Below, one piece after another: positions 45,486-54,045 of a DNA stretch of 64,000 nucleotides. Numbering within the stretch: position 1 is the stretch's first letter; every line of letters starts with the position of its first letter. Made by a program: the position numbers and the translations under genes. The notes under the pieces were generated by a model. The model had not been told where the DNA came from, made no database searches, and worked only from the letters and a program-made list of their open reading frames with translations. This DNA comes from Algoriphagus iocasae (GTDB taxonomy: Bacteria; Bacteroidota; Bacteroidia; Cytophagales; Cyclobacteriaceae), in NCBI RefSeq assembly GCF_014206875.1, contig NZ_JACIJO010000002.1, forward strand, positions 744,001-808,000, read 5' to 3'.

Positions 45486-46412
45486 ATGAAAAATAACAAA
45501 AGCCTCTTGGCTCTTATCGTTCTGATGTTTGGTGTATCCATCGTCTCTTCTTGTCAAAAGAAAAAAGTAACCGAAAAAGACGGAATCGAATACACCTACG
45601 TAAAAGAAGGAAATGAAAAAGCTCCTAACGGAAACTTCCTTCTTTATAATCTGGAAATCACAAATGCTGATGACTCAGTGATTTATTCTACTGCTACTCA
45701 GCCATTCCCTGGTTATTTGATGGCAAATGATTCAATTACTCCTAATAACGGTATGGATGAAATCTTCTTAAACCTAAGAAAAGGAGATAGCATTGCATTT
45801 GAGTCTACTGCGAAAATCATTTTTGGAGAAAATTTCCCTCCTTTCCTAAAAGAAGAAGATGTGGTAAAAGTTCGTCTTGGAGCTTTCGAAATTATGGATC
45901 AAGCTGCAATTGAGACGTTTTTTAACCAAACCATGGAAGCTGAAGAGCTGAAAAGAGCTGAGAGAGCGAAAGAATTGGTAGCGGAAGAAGCAAAAACTAT
46001 TGAAGCATATGTTGCGGAAAAGGGTTTGACTGCGAATAAGACTGAGAGCGGACTTTATTATGTCATCGAAGAAGAAGGAACAGGTGATGCTGTCACTCCA
46101 GGTACTACCATGAATGTAAACTATGCTGGGTACTTGTTAGATGGAACCTTGTTCGATACTTCTATTGAGTCATTGGCAAAAGAAAACGACATCTTTAATC
46201 CTCAAAGACCATATGAGCCACTTCCGGTAAATGTAGGAATGGGTCAGGTTATTCCAGGATGGGATGAAGGTTTGTTATTATTGAAAAAAGGATCCAAAGG
46301 TAAATTCTTGATCCCTTCTCCTCTTGCTTATGGAGAGAATGGTGCCGGAGGTATGATTGGACCAAATGCCATTTTGATTTTTGACGTAGAAGTGGTAGAT
46401 GTTCAGAAATAA
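45486..46412 (+). CDS. FKBP-type peptidyl-prolyl isomerase lipoprotein 1
   Basis: 308 residues, lipoprotein (lipobox Cys-23, VSSC). An N-terminal region of about 165 residues resembles a degenerate FKBP copy (EYTYVKEGNEKAP.., FLNLRKGDSIAFE..), and a canonical FKBP domain follows at about 185-308: GLYYVIEEEGTGDAVTPGTT, VNYAGYLLDGTLFDTS, VIPGWDEGLLLLKKG, FLIPSPLAYGENG. The Trp and Ile/Glu of the active site are present. Outer-membrane or periplasmic folding helper; the family includes GldI-like gliding proteins, which is inference here. First of three tandem copies. Confidence 0.9.
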   Translation: MKNNKSLLALIVLMFGVSIVSSCQKKKVTEKDGIEYTYVKEGNEKAPNGNFLLYNLEITNADDSVIYSTATQPFPGYLMANDSITPNNGMDEIFLNLRKGDSIAFESTAKIIFGENFPPFLKEEDVVKVRLGAFEIMDQAAIETFFNQTMEAEELKRAERAKELVAEEAKTIEAYVAEKGLTANKTESGLYYVIEEEGTGDAVTPGTTMNVNYAGYLLDGTLFDTSIESLAKENDIFNPQRPYEPLPVNVGMGQVIPGWDEGLLLLKKGSKGKFLIPSPLAYGENGAGGMIGPNAILIFDVEVVDVQK

Positions 46413-46458
46413 GTTCGCTTAGACTTATAAGAACAAATAATTAAACTACACCAACAAA

Positions 46459-47013
46459 ATGAGAATTAAACTGTATTCACTGGTAGCACTTGCAATGGGA
46501 AGCATTTCCCTGTTTTCTTGCGTAGATTCTGAAGAAACTACAGAGGCTATTTTCCTAGCGGACAAAGAAGCAATTGAAAACTATCTAGATACTGCGTCTA
46601 TTGTTAACGTAAAAGAATTTTCCCTACCAGAAGATGCCTATTATCAAATCTGGCAATTTGTTTCTGGCAGCCAAGATTCAGTATTTGTTGGTGATACGGT
46701 TAAAGTCCATTACATAGGTAAGTTTCTAAGCGGAACTGTATTTGATACTAGTATAGAGCAAATTGCAGTGGATAACGGATTGTATAATCCAAATTACAAT
46801 TACCTCCCCCTAAAGTTTGTAGTGGGAGATGGATTAGTACTTACATCATTTGCCTTTGGAATTTCAAAAATGGAACTTGGTGATAAAGCGACCATCATCA
46901 TTCCTTCAGAACTGGGATATGGAAGACAAGGATATGGCCCTGTTCCCCCAAACACTCCTTTAGTCTTTGAGATGGAATTAATGGAAATTACTCCTGGTCC
47001 AAGAAATAATTAA
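46459..47013 (+). CDS. FKBP-type peptidyl-prolyl isomerase lipoprotein 2 (active-site altered)
   Basis: 184 residues, lipobox Cys-21 (LFSC). A single FKBP domain (about 60-180): VGDTVKVHYIGKFLSGTVFD, then a family insertion (IEQIAVDNGLYNPNYNYLP), then FVVGDGLVLTSFAFGISKME and IIIPSELGYGRQGYG. Where paralogs 1 and 3 have VIxGW, this copy has VLTSF, so the Trp at the base of the catalytic pocket is Phe-131 and the following acidic residue is lost. Isomerase activity may be weakened, and a chaperone or binding role is possible. It starts 46 bases after paralog 1. Confidence 0.88.
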   Translation: MRIKLYSLVALAMGSISLFSCVDSEETTEAIFLADKEAIENYLDTASIVNVKEFSLPEDAYYQIWQFVSGSQDSVFVGDTVKVHYIGKFLSGTVFDTSIEQIAVDNGLYNPNYNYLPLKFVVGDGLVLTSFAFGISKMELGDKATIIIPSELGYGRQGYGPVPPNTPLVFEMELMEITPGPRNN

Positions 47014-47016
47014 TAA

Positions 47017-47568
47017 ATGAAGAATCTATTCAATATTCTATTACTTGCTTTTTTTGGTGCAATCGTAGCCTGCGAACCTAATAATCCATTTAATACCGGA
47101 CCTGCGTATGATGTGGAAGGTAACTTGGCAATTGATTCAGTTAAGATTGCGGCTTACCTTGATACAGCTCAAATAGATAGTTTGTATAGAATTCATGACC
47201 CTTCTGGTGTTATCATTATTGTTCAGGAAGAAGGAGTTGGATCTAGGCCTACCGGTGGAAATGTTGTCTATACAGATTTTATCGGCTCTTTAATGGAAGA
47301 TGGTTCAGTATTCGATACCAATCTTGAAACTGTAGCAAGAGAAAATGACTTGTATGTCGAGGGCAAAGATTACAATCTATTCAGATTTAAATTTGGTATA
47401 AAAGAAGTAATTACTGGTTGGGACATTGCTTTCGGAAGATTAAGGCCAGGCTCCAAAGCTCGATTTGTTATTCCTTCACCTTATGGATATCAGGACTCTG
47501 AGAACAGAAGTAGAATACCTGCCAATTCCATATTGATTTTTGATATTGATTTCAAAGGTACAGATTAA
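47017..47568 (+). CDS. FKBP-type peptidyl-prolyl isomerase lipoprotein 3
   Basis: 183 residues, lipobox Cys-19 (IVAC). FKBP landmarks: VVYTDFIGSLMEDGSVFDTN, the same insertion as in paralogs 1 and 2 (VARENDLYVEGKDYNLFRF), KEVITGWDIAFGRLRPGSKA and FVIPSPYGYQDSENR. Active-site Ile and Trp are retained. Starts three bases after the stop of paralog 2 and ends in a terminator. Confidence 0.9.
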   Translation: MKNLFNILLLAFFGAIVACEPNNPFNTGPAYDVEGNLAIDSVKIAAYLDTAQIDSLYRIHDPSGVIIIVQEEGVGSRPTGGNVVYTDFIGSLMEDGSVFDTNLETVARENDLYVEGKDYNLFRFKFGIKEVITGWDIAFGRLRPGSKARFVIPSPYGYQDSENRSRIPANSILIFDIDFKGTD

Positions 47569-47570
47569 AT

Positions 47571-47599
47571 AAAAAGAGGGTTTAGGCCCTCTTTTTTTT
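47571..47599. terminator. Bidirectional terminator
   Basis: AAGAGGG / CCCTCTT arms with loop TTTAGG, A tract left and eight T right; serves the FKBP operon and overlaps the 3' end of the convergent methyltransferase gene. Confidence 0.92.
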
Positions 47600-48172
47600 G
47601 CTCCAGGTTGGAAATAACATCGGTACATTTTTCTGATAGTTGAGGTAAGCATCTCCATATTGGTCTACCAAATTTTTCTCTTCGAAGTATATTCCAAATG
47701 GTAAATACACTACAAGACAGAAAAAGTGAACCAAAGCAGTGTATTGGGCGGAAACCAACACGAAGCCTAAAAAGATCATCAAAAGTCCTAAATACAGTGG
47801 ATGTCTCATCTTACCATACAAACCGGAGGTGATCAATTTCTGGCTTTTTGGCTCTGATTTTAATCCTAAAAATTCTTTTAGATGAATCTGCTTGCTAGAT
47901 TGGACAGTGAGGATCGTTCCGAAAGTAGCAATCATATATCCCAAATAAGTCAATAGAGGTTTTTGAGGAAGAAAGTTTTGTGGAGGAATTAGAATGGATT
48001 GGATCATGATTCCCAAAAAAAGTAAAGTGGAAACAATTGAGTATAAAAGTCTGTAGCTTTTAAATCCTTGTTCCCATCGGACTTTTAGAATTCTTTTTAA
48101 CTTGGCAGAAGCGAAAAAGCTGTGTGTAAAATAGAAGAAGCCCCAGCTTAAGATTAACAAGAAATAGCCCAT
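47582..48172 (-). CDS. Isoprenylcysteine carboxyl methyltransferase-like membrane protein
   Basis: 196 residues with about four or five helices. The C-terminal signature of the ICMT/PEMT family is visible: LITSGLYGKMRHPLYLGLLM, a helix, then FEEKNLVDQYGDAYLNYQKN with VPMLFP. These motifs bind S-adenosylmethionine in family members. Bacterial relatives methylate diverse membrane substrates or act as NnrU-like proteins; the substrate here is unknown. It starts 147 bases from the divergent saccharopine dehydrogenase-like gene. Confidence 0.82.
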   Translation of the reverse strand: MGYFLLILSWGFFYFTHSFFASAKLKRILKVRWEQGFKSYRLLYSIVSTLLFLGIMIQSILIPPQNFLPQKPLLTYLGYMIATFGTILTVQSSKQIHLKEFLGLKSEPKSQKLITSGLYGKMRHPLYLGLLMIFLGFVLVSAQYTALVHFFCLVVYLPFGIYFEEKNLVDQYGDAYLNYQKNVPMLFPTWSKKKRA

Positions 48173-48319
48173 TTATAAGTAGAATAACCGATAACTTAAT
48201 TTTTATGAAATCGAGCATTACTAAAAAGCAACACCCTGAAACGACAATAAATACAGCGCAATCCTTCCGAAACAATATCGGGACAAGCTATGAGTTCATT
48301 AATAAACAATAATAATCTC

Positions 48320-49528
48320 ATGAAAATCGGAATTATCCGTGAAGGAAAAAACCCTCCCGATCGTCGTACGCCTTTTACACCTGTTCAAATCAAAAAGATT
48401 CTAGAGGAGTTTCCCGGAAAATACTCTTTTCGGGTTCAGTCTAGTGCCGAAAGAAGCTATTCAGATCAGGAATATCTAAATGAAGAAGTAGAAATCGTGG
48501 ATGACCTGATGGATTGTGATTTTATTTTCGGGGTAAAGGAAGTTCCGATTGCCCAGTTGATCCCTAATAAAACTTTTATCTTTTTTTCCCATACCATCAA
48601 AAAGCAAAAGTCTAATAGAAATCTCCTCAAGGCAGTGCTTGATCAGAATATTCGATTATTGGATTACGAAGTTTTGAAAGATAGAAATGGAAAGCGCGTG
48701 GTAGCTTTCGGTAGATGGGCAGGAATTGTTGGAGCATATAATGCCTTTTGGACTTATGGCCAGAAAACAAATCTCTTTGATATAAAAAGGGCTTACCAAT
48801 GTTATGATCGAAAAGAACTGAACTTAGAATTGAAAAAAGTACAGCTTCCCCCGATCAAAATTATTGTGACCGGTTCTGGAAGAGTAGGAAAAGGGGCAGT
48901 GGAAATTTTGGAGGCTTTGGGATTAAAAGAAGTATCCACTCATGATTTCCTTCATGGCTATTTCGATGAAGCAGTTTATGTTGTATTACATTCTTCGGAT
49001 TATAACCGGAGAAAATCGGATGGAGGCTATGAAAAAGAAGAGTTTTATCAATTTCCAGAGCGCTACGAAAGCCATTTTTTGAAGTTTGCAGAAGCTGGAG
49101 AAATTTTAATATCAGCTCACTATTGGGATCCTGAAGCTCCAAGACTCTTTGAGTTGAAAGATATCGCGAATCCGGATTTTGCTCTGTCGGTTATAGCAGA
49201 TGTTTCTTGTGATGTCAACGGATCTGTTCCCACGACCATTAAATCCACTAACATTCTAAATCCTGTTTTTGATATTGACCGAGATAGTGGAGAGGCTATA
49301 GAGGCGTTTGGGAGTCAGACGAGTATTTCGGTCATGGCAATAGATAATTTACCCTGTGAGCTACCGAGAGAGTCCAGCCAGGACTTTGGTAACCAATTGA
49401 TCCAATGGGTAATGCCTGAATTGGATAAAGAAGTATCTCCAATATTGGAAGGCGCTACGATTGCCAGAGATGGGGATTTGACATTGGAGTTTATGTATCT
49501 GACCGATTTCGTCAATTCCGAATCTTAA
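48320..49528 (+). CDS. Saccharopine dehydrogenase-like NAD(P)-dependent oxidoreductase
   Basis: I prefer the ATG at 48320 (MKIGIIREGKNPPDRRTPFT) because it opens the alanine dehydrogenase/PNT N-terminal domain directly; an alternative ATG at 48290 adds ten residues. About 402 residues. Landmarks: DFIFGVKEVP, HTIKKQKSN, YEVLKDRNGKRVVAFGRWAG, the Rossmann motif VTGSGRVGKGAVEILEALG, and a C-terminal DVSCDVNGSVPTTIKS with a trailing catalytic-type region. It resembles the lysine-forming saccharopine dehydrogenase family. In bacteria this usually serves lysine or a related amino-dicarboxylate pathway; substrate unproven. deoC starts seven bases after its stop. Confidence 0.85.
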   Translation: MKIGIIREGKNPPDRRTPFTPVQIKKILEEFPGKYSFRVQSSAERSYSDQEYLNEEVEIVDDLMDCDFIFGVKEVPIAQLIPNKTFIFFSHTIKKQKSNRNLLKAVLDQNIRLLDYEVLKDRNGKRVVAFGRWAGIVGAYNAFWTYGQKTNLFDIKRAYQCYDRKELNLELKKVQLPPIKIIVTGSGRVGKGAVEILEALGLKEVSTHDFLHGYFDEAVYVVLHSSDYNRRKSDGGYEKEEFYQFPERYESHFLKFAEAGEILISAHYWDPEAPRLFELKDIANPDFALSVIADVSCDVNGSVPTTIKSTNILNPVFDIDRDSGEAIEAFGSQTSISVMAIDNLPCELPRESSQDFGNQLIQWVMPELDKEVSPILEGATIARDGDLTLEFMYLTDFVNSES

Positions 49529-49534
49529 ATACTT

Positions 49535-50200
49535 ATGAAAAACTTTCACCGATACTTGGAGTCTACCTTGCTAAAGCCCACTCTCAACGGAGAAGAGGTT
49601 GATTCCTTAATCAGAGAAGCGATTGAAGAGCAATTTGTAGGGATTTGTCTTCCTCCATTTTGGCTAAAGAAGGCAAAAAGAGAATTGAAAGAAGAGGACA
49701 TTCAGCTGGTCACAGTGATTGGGTTTCCTTTGGGCTACACAGATACAGCTACAAAAGTTTTCGAAACGAAAGAAGCGATTAAACAAGGAGCAGATGAACT
49801 GGACCTTGTTTGGTCTCAAACTGCATTTCACTCGGGTATGAATTGGCCAAAGATCGAAATTGCCCAGATTTCAAAAATTTGCCATGAGGAAGAACGGATT
49901 TTGAAAGTGATCATCGAAACTGCGAATCTCAGCGAAAGCCAAATCAAGGAAGCTTGTATGATTTGTCAGGATGCTGGTGCTGATTATGTCAAAACCTCTA
50001 CAGGCTTTGCTTCAAGAGGGGCGACTGTTGAAGATATATTGACCATGAGAGCGTCTCTGGCATCACATGTTGGAATCAAAGCTTCAGGAGGGATCAAAAC
50101 GCTGGATTTTGCAATCGAATTGATCCAAGCCGGAGCTGATCGTATCGGTACCAGTTCAGCCAAACAACTGATGGATGCTTGGAGGGAACGTTTTTCTTAA
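49535..50200 (+). CDS. deoC: Deoxyribose-phosphate aldolase
   Basis: 221 residues. Schiff-base lysine is Lys-153 in VKTSTGFASRGAT, with acid-base helper LDLVW (Asp-90) and GIKASGGIKT near the C-terminus for phosphate binding. The strand IGFPLGYTDT is typical. It cleaves 2-deoxyribose-5-phosphate to acetaldehyde and glyceraldehyde-3-phosphate during deoxynucleoside catabolism. The segment after LDLVW reads SQTAFHS instead of the more usual INIGALK, a mild divergence. Likely co-transcribed with the preceding gene. Confidence 0.93.
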   Translation: MKNFHRYLESTLLKPTLNGEEVDSLIREAIEEQFVGICLPPFWLKKAKRELKEEDIQLVTVIGFPLGYTDTATKVFETKEAIKQGADELDLVWSQTAFHSGMNWPKIEIAQISKICHEEERILKVIIETANLSESQIKEACMICQDAGADYVKTSTGFASRGATVEDILTMRASLASHVGIKASGGIKTLDFAIELIQAGADRIGTSSAKQLMDAWRERFS

Positions 50201-51306
50201 TCTGTACTGAAATAGATCAGTAAAAAAGGGATGATGAAGAATGTCAATAAAATGTAAGCAAACCCGATGAATTTGGTCTGCAATGATTTTTCTCCCATAA
50301 ATGCAGCGATTTTCACTGGGATGTTTCGGATGACTGGGAATGGAAGGAAAATTAAAGCCCCGAAGAAATTGATCAGGAAATGGACAATGGCAAGGGCAAT
50401 GGCTGCTTCGGTTTTGTAAAACGCAGCAATTCCCGCCGTAATAGTTGTACCGATATTTGCTCCGATTATAAAGGGAAATGATTTTTTAAGACTTACTTTT
50501 TTATTGGCGACCAAAGGAACCAATAAGGAAGTCGTAACCGTGCTTGACTGGACTGCAGCGGTAAAAAACATTCCATAGATAAATGCCAGGTTGGTTTTCT
50601 TGAAAACGAAATTGTTTATTTCCTGAAAGCTGTCCAAAACAAAAGCTTTGTACACGGAAGAAGAAAGCATTTTGATCGCTGCAAAAACCAAGAAAATCGC
50701 AATTACAAGAGTTAGAAATGGGATCTGGATTGTATCAGAGATCCACTCTGTCAATGGTCTGGTGAATACTTTATTGTAAGTAAATGGTCCGGAGTATTCT
50801 GGATTTGCAATGAACAGAGAAGCTAAGTAGTGTGCAATTTTTGATAAAAATTGGAAATACACTTCCAGAGGAAGCAAAATAAACACTGTGATAATGTTAA
50901 AAATATCATGAAGAATCCCTGCCGATATTGCTCTCTTAAACTGGTTTTTCTTCATGATGTACGAAAAAGAAACCAAGGTGGAAGTCAAAGTCGTACCAAT
51001 ATTTGCTCCCATGACCATAGGTACAGCTTGCTCCAAGGATAAATTTCCTGCAGCGACAATTGCAACGATACTTGAGGTTACTGTAGAGCTGCTCTGTATA
51101 AGAGCAGTCATCAACAAACCAATAAATAAGCTGACGAAAGGATTTCTGGTCGCTTTGAGGATATCTGAAGCTACTGAATTGTTTAATTGCCCCATGGCAA
51201 CTGTCAGTAGATCGATCGAAAAAATGAATAAAATGATTGCCAAAAGCATCAAGAGATAACTCTTGGTTTTATTTACTTCGGGTTTTTCTTGACTGTTTAA
51301 TTCCAT
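50197..51306 (-). CDS. Na/Pi cotransporter family protein (NptA-like)
   Basis: 369 residues, about nine helices. The internal duplication of the family is visible: QSSSTVTSSIVAIVAAG with GANIGTTLTS, and AVQSSTVTTSLLVPLV with GANIGTTITA. These QSS and GANIGT motifs form the Na/phosphate binding sites. The cytoplasmic PhoU tail of longer members is absent. It overlaps the convergent deoC stop by four bases and diverges from the PiT-like gene with a 237-base gap, making a phosphate-related pair. Confidence 0.92.
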   Translation of the reverse strand: MELNSQEKPEVNKTKSYLLMLLAIILFIFSIDLLTVAMGQLNNSVASDILKATRNPFVSLFIGLLMTALIQSSSTVTSSIVAIVAAGNLSLEQAVPMVMGANIGTTLTSTLVSFSYIMKKNQFKRAISAGILHDIFNIITVFILLPLEVYFQFLSKIAHYLASLFIANPEYSGPFTYNKVFTRPLTEWISDTIQIPFLTLVIAIFLVFAAIKMLSSSVYKAFVLDSFQEINNFVFKKTNLAFIYGMFFTAAVQSSTVTTSLLVPLVANKKVSLKKSFPFIIGANIGTTITAGIAAFYKTEAAIALAIVHFLINFFGALIFLPFPVIRNIPVKIAAFMGEKSLQTKFIGFAYILLTFFIIPFLLIYFSTD

Positions 51307-51543
51307 CCCGCTTTTATTCGATGATACTTTACTTCAGTTTTCTTTTATTTCAGTAGTTGACTTGAATTGGAGGAAATTCCAAATTTTCATTAAAATAATT
51401 GGCAAAAGTTGAAATTTTTTTGCGATTTGCAAGTCGATTTTCGAGGAATAGAGAAGATTTTGTGTTTACTTAACAATTTCTTAACATCCTCGGGAAATTA
51501 TCTTCATTAATTTTGCAGCCTAAATGAAAATTTAAAACAGGCC

Positions 51544-52680
51544 ATGGCTAAAAAAAAGAATCTTGACCAGAATATTAACCAGGAGAAATTAAGTAAGACC
51601 GCCTACTCCTTATTTGATTTCGCTAAGAAAGAAAAGCAATTCCTAGTTGGTATTTGTATTTTGATATCCGTTGCAGGTTTACTTTTACCTTATACCTATG
51701 CGGCAATGTGGTTTGGTTTTGCTTTGGCGGCATATTCAGCGATTGCAAATGACAGTATCCAGACCATAGGAACGTTTATCGCTTCCAATCAGGAGAAAAA
51801 GTGGTATTGGCTTTGGCTATTCATGGGTTTGATTTTCGTTGGGACTGTTACGTATAGCTGGATTACTTTTGGTGGAGATGTGAGTTATGAGAGATTGACG
51901 ACCAAAGGTCTGGACAAAGCCCCTGATAGTTTTGTTTTCTTACAGTTGGCGGCACCGATCGTCTTGTTGATTATGACGAGAATGAGGATGCCAGTTTCTA
52001 CTACATTCTTGTTACTTAATGTTTTCACCTATAAAGCCGGAACGATAGTAGACGTGATGCAAAAGAGTTTTGTAGGTTACCTACTTGCTTTTGGTATCGC
52101 TATCGTAGTTTGGTTTGTTTTAGAAAGATTTGTTCAAAATTACCTAAAAGGAAAACCTGCTCCTTACTGGATTTATTTGCAGTGGTTGACATCAGGTACT
52201 TTATGGGCTGTTTGGATCATGCAGGATGCTGCGAATATTGCCGTTTTCCTTCCAAGACAATTGAATGTCTATGAATTTGCTGTCTATGCAGGCTTTGTTT
52301 TCTTAGGCTTAGGGTTTTTGTTTTACCTGAAAGGAGACAAAATCCAATCCATAGTCAACGAAAAATCAAATGTCACCGATGTCCGAGCAGCTACGATTGT
52401 GGACTTTGTTTACGCGATCATCCTTTTCTATTTCAAAATCCACAGCAAAGTGCCAATGAGTACTACTTGGGTATTTATCGGATTGTTGGGAGGACGTGAA
52501 CTGGCGATTGCTTTGGGTAAAGCCGGCAAACCAGAGAAAAGAAGAGACTGGGTTTCGAGAGCATTTAAGTTGGCCAGAAAAGATGTTAGCAAGGCCTTTA
52601 TAGGATTGTTGGTTTCACTTATTCTTGCTGTTGTAATCAACGAAGGCATCAGAGAAGAGATCTTGGACTTTTTTAGGTAA
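51544..52680 (+). CDS. Divergent PiT-like membrane permease
   Basis: 378 residues, about 10 helices, no standard family assigned by eye. Two short motifs echo the inorganic phosphate transporter PiT: an ND pair (ANDSIQTIGT, Asp-70) with PVSTT (150-154), and in the second half a QDAANIAVF segment (Asp-228) with PMSTT (304-308). The spacing within halves is about 80 and 76 residues, suggesting an internal duplication as in PiT, whose signatures are GANDVANA and PVSTTH. Divergent from the Na/Pi gene. Probable inorganic-ion symporter; phosphate is a guess. Start follows GCCATG at 51544. Confidence 0.72.
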   Translation: MAKKKNLDQNINQEKLSKTAYSLFDFAKKEKQFLVGICILISVAGLLLPYTYAAMWFGFALAAYSAIANDSIQTIGTFIASNQEKKWYWLWLFMGLIFVGTVTYSWITFGGDVSYERLTTKGLDKAPDSFVFLQLAAPIVLLIMTRMRMPVSTTFLLLNVFTYKAGTIVDVMQKSFVGYLLAFGIAIVVWFVLERFVQNYLKGKPAPYWIYLQWLTSGTLWAVWIMQDAANIAVFLPRQLNVYEFAVYAGFVFLGLGFLFYLKGDKIQSIVNEKSNVTDVRAATIVDFVYAIILFYFKIHSKVPMSTTWVFIGLLGGRELAIALGKAGKPEKRRDWVSRAFKLARKDVSKAFIGLLVSLILAVVINEGIREEILDFFR

Positions 52681-52685
52681 TTGAA

Positions 52686-53129
52686 TTGGACATATTTACA
52701 GACGAATATTTCATGAATGAGGCCTTCAAACAGGCCAAAATAGCATATGAAGAAGGAGAGATTCCGGTAGGAGCTGTCATCGTCTGTAAGAATAAGATAA
52801 TTGCCAAAGCCTACAATCAGACAGAAATGCTGAATGATGTCACTGCTCATGCAGAAATATTGGCCATTACTTCAGCTGAAAATTACCTGGGAGCAAAATA
52901 TCTCACAGATTGTAAATTATATGTGACCTTAGAGCCCTGCGTCATGTGCGCCGGGGCTCTTTTTTGGTCACAGATTACAGAAGTTCATTATGCGGCGCCC
53001 GATCCCAAAAGAGGTTTCCGCCAATGTAATCCTAGTATTTTGCATCCAAAAACGAAGCTGATCCAAGGATCTTTGGCCTCAGAATCAGAGCAATTGCTAC
53101 TTGATTTTTTTAAAAAACTGAGAAATTAA
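52686..53129 (+). CDS. tadA: tRNA-specific adenosine deaminase TadA
   Basis: 147 residues if it starts at TTG 52686 (reading LDIFTDEYFMNEAF); the only other in-frame start is ATG 52713. The N-terminal DEYFMNEAFKQAKIAYEEGE is conserved in family members from its first acid residue, favouring TTG. Catalytic motifs are intact: HAEILAI (zinc His, catalytic Glu) and PCVMCAGALFW (zinc Cys pair). TadA converts adenosine-34 of tRNA-Arg to inosine. It begins six bases after the permease stop. Confidence 0.92.
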   Translation: MDIFTDEYFMNEAFKQAKIAYEEGEIPVGAVIVCKNKIIAKAYNQTEMLNDVTAHAEILAITSAENYLGAKYLTDCKLYVTLEPCVMCAGALFWSQITEVHYAAPDPKRGFRQCNPSILHPKTKLIQGSLASESEQLLLDFFKKLRN

Positions 53130-53233
53130 AAGGAAATTGATTTTAAGGGAATTTTTTTTCTTTTCTACCAGTTCATTAGACAGATTATTTGAATGAATTA
53201 ATTTTAAATCGTTTAACCTTAAATTTTAACAAT

Positions 53234-53839
53234 ATGGCTTTTGAACTCCCTTCATTACCTTATGCATATGATGCATTAGAACCAAATATCGATGCAAGAA
53301 CAATGGAAATCCATTATACCAAGCATCATAACGGTTATGTGACAAACCTAAACAATGCGATCGCTGGAACAGATCTAGAAGGTAAATCACTAGAAGAATT
53401 ATTGAAAATCGCAGGTTCAAATACCGCGGTAAGAAACAACGGAGGTGGTCATTACAATCACTCACTTTTCTGGTCTATTCTTTCTCCAAATGGTGGAGGC
53501 GCTCCTACAGGCGAATTAGCTGCTGCAATTGATGCTAAATTCGGTTCTTTTGACGCTTTCAAAGAAACTTTCAACAAAGCTGCTGCTACTAGATTCGGTT
53601 CTGGCTGGGCTTGGCTTTGTGTAGACACCAACAAAGAAATCTGTGTTTGCTCTTCTCCAAATCAGGACAATCCAATGATGGATGTGGCTGAGTGCCCAGG
53701 TACTCCGATCCTTGGTCTTGACGTTTGGGAACATGCCTATTACTTAAACTACCAAAACAGAAGACCTGATTATATTACAGCTTTCTGGAATGTGGTAAAC
53801 TGGGATGAAGTAAGCAAGCGTTACGCTGCTGCTAAATAA
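53234..53839 (+). CDS. sodA: Superoxide dismutase, Mn-type
   Basis: The ATG at 53234 gives [20 protein letters not shown]; an open frame upstream is unrelated. 201 residues. Metal ligands are His-27, His-76 (in [11 protein letters not shown]), Asp-163 and His-167 ([10 protein letters not shown]). The sequence [11 protein letters not shown] together with Gln-144 (SPNQDNP) marks the Mn rather than the Fe subtype, though cambialistic use is possible. Detoxifies superoxide in the cytoplasm. Separate unit with its own terminator; no partner in the operon. Confidence 0.97.
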   Translation: MAFELPSLPYAYDALEPNIDARTMEIHYTKHHNGYVTNLNNAIAGTDLEGKSLEELLKIAGSNTAVRNNGGGHYNHSLFWSILSPNGGGAPTGELAAAIDAKFGSFDAFKETFNKAAATRFGSGWAWLCVDTNKEICVCSSPNQDNPMMDVAECPGTPILGLDVWEHAYYLNYQNRRPDYITAFWNVVNWDEVSKRYAAAK

Positions 53840-53861
53840 TAATTTCAGATTAAATTTTAAG

Positions 53862-53890
53862 TCCCCTGCCTAACGGTGGGGGATTTTTTT
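53862..53890 (+). terminator. Terminator of sodA
   Basis: TCCCCTGCC / GGTGGGGGA arms (two wobble pairs) with a TAAC loop, followed by T8. Confidence 0.88.
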
Positions 53891-54045
53891 TGTTTAAAAG
53901 TGGTCGAATTACTGTACGGTTTCGATACAGTGAAATTTTTTGGCATTCTAATAAATTGCTCCTAGGGCTATTTTAGGCACTTTCTTGAGACTTGGCATTT
54001 TGTTTTCATTGAGTGGAATCGTCAACACATATACATTTCATTTCA

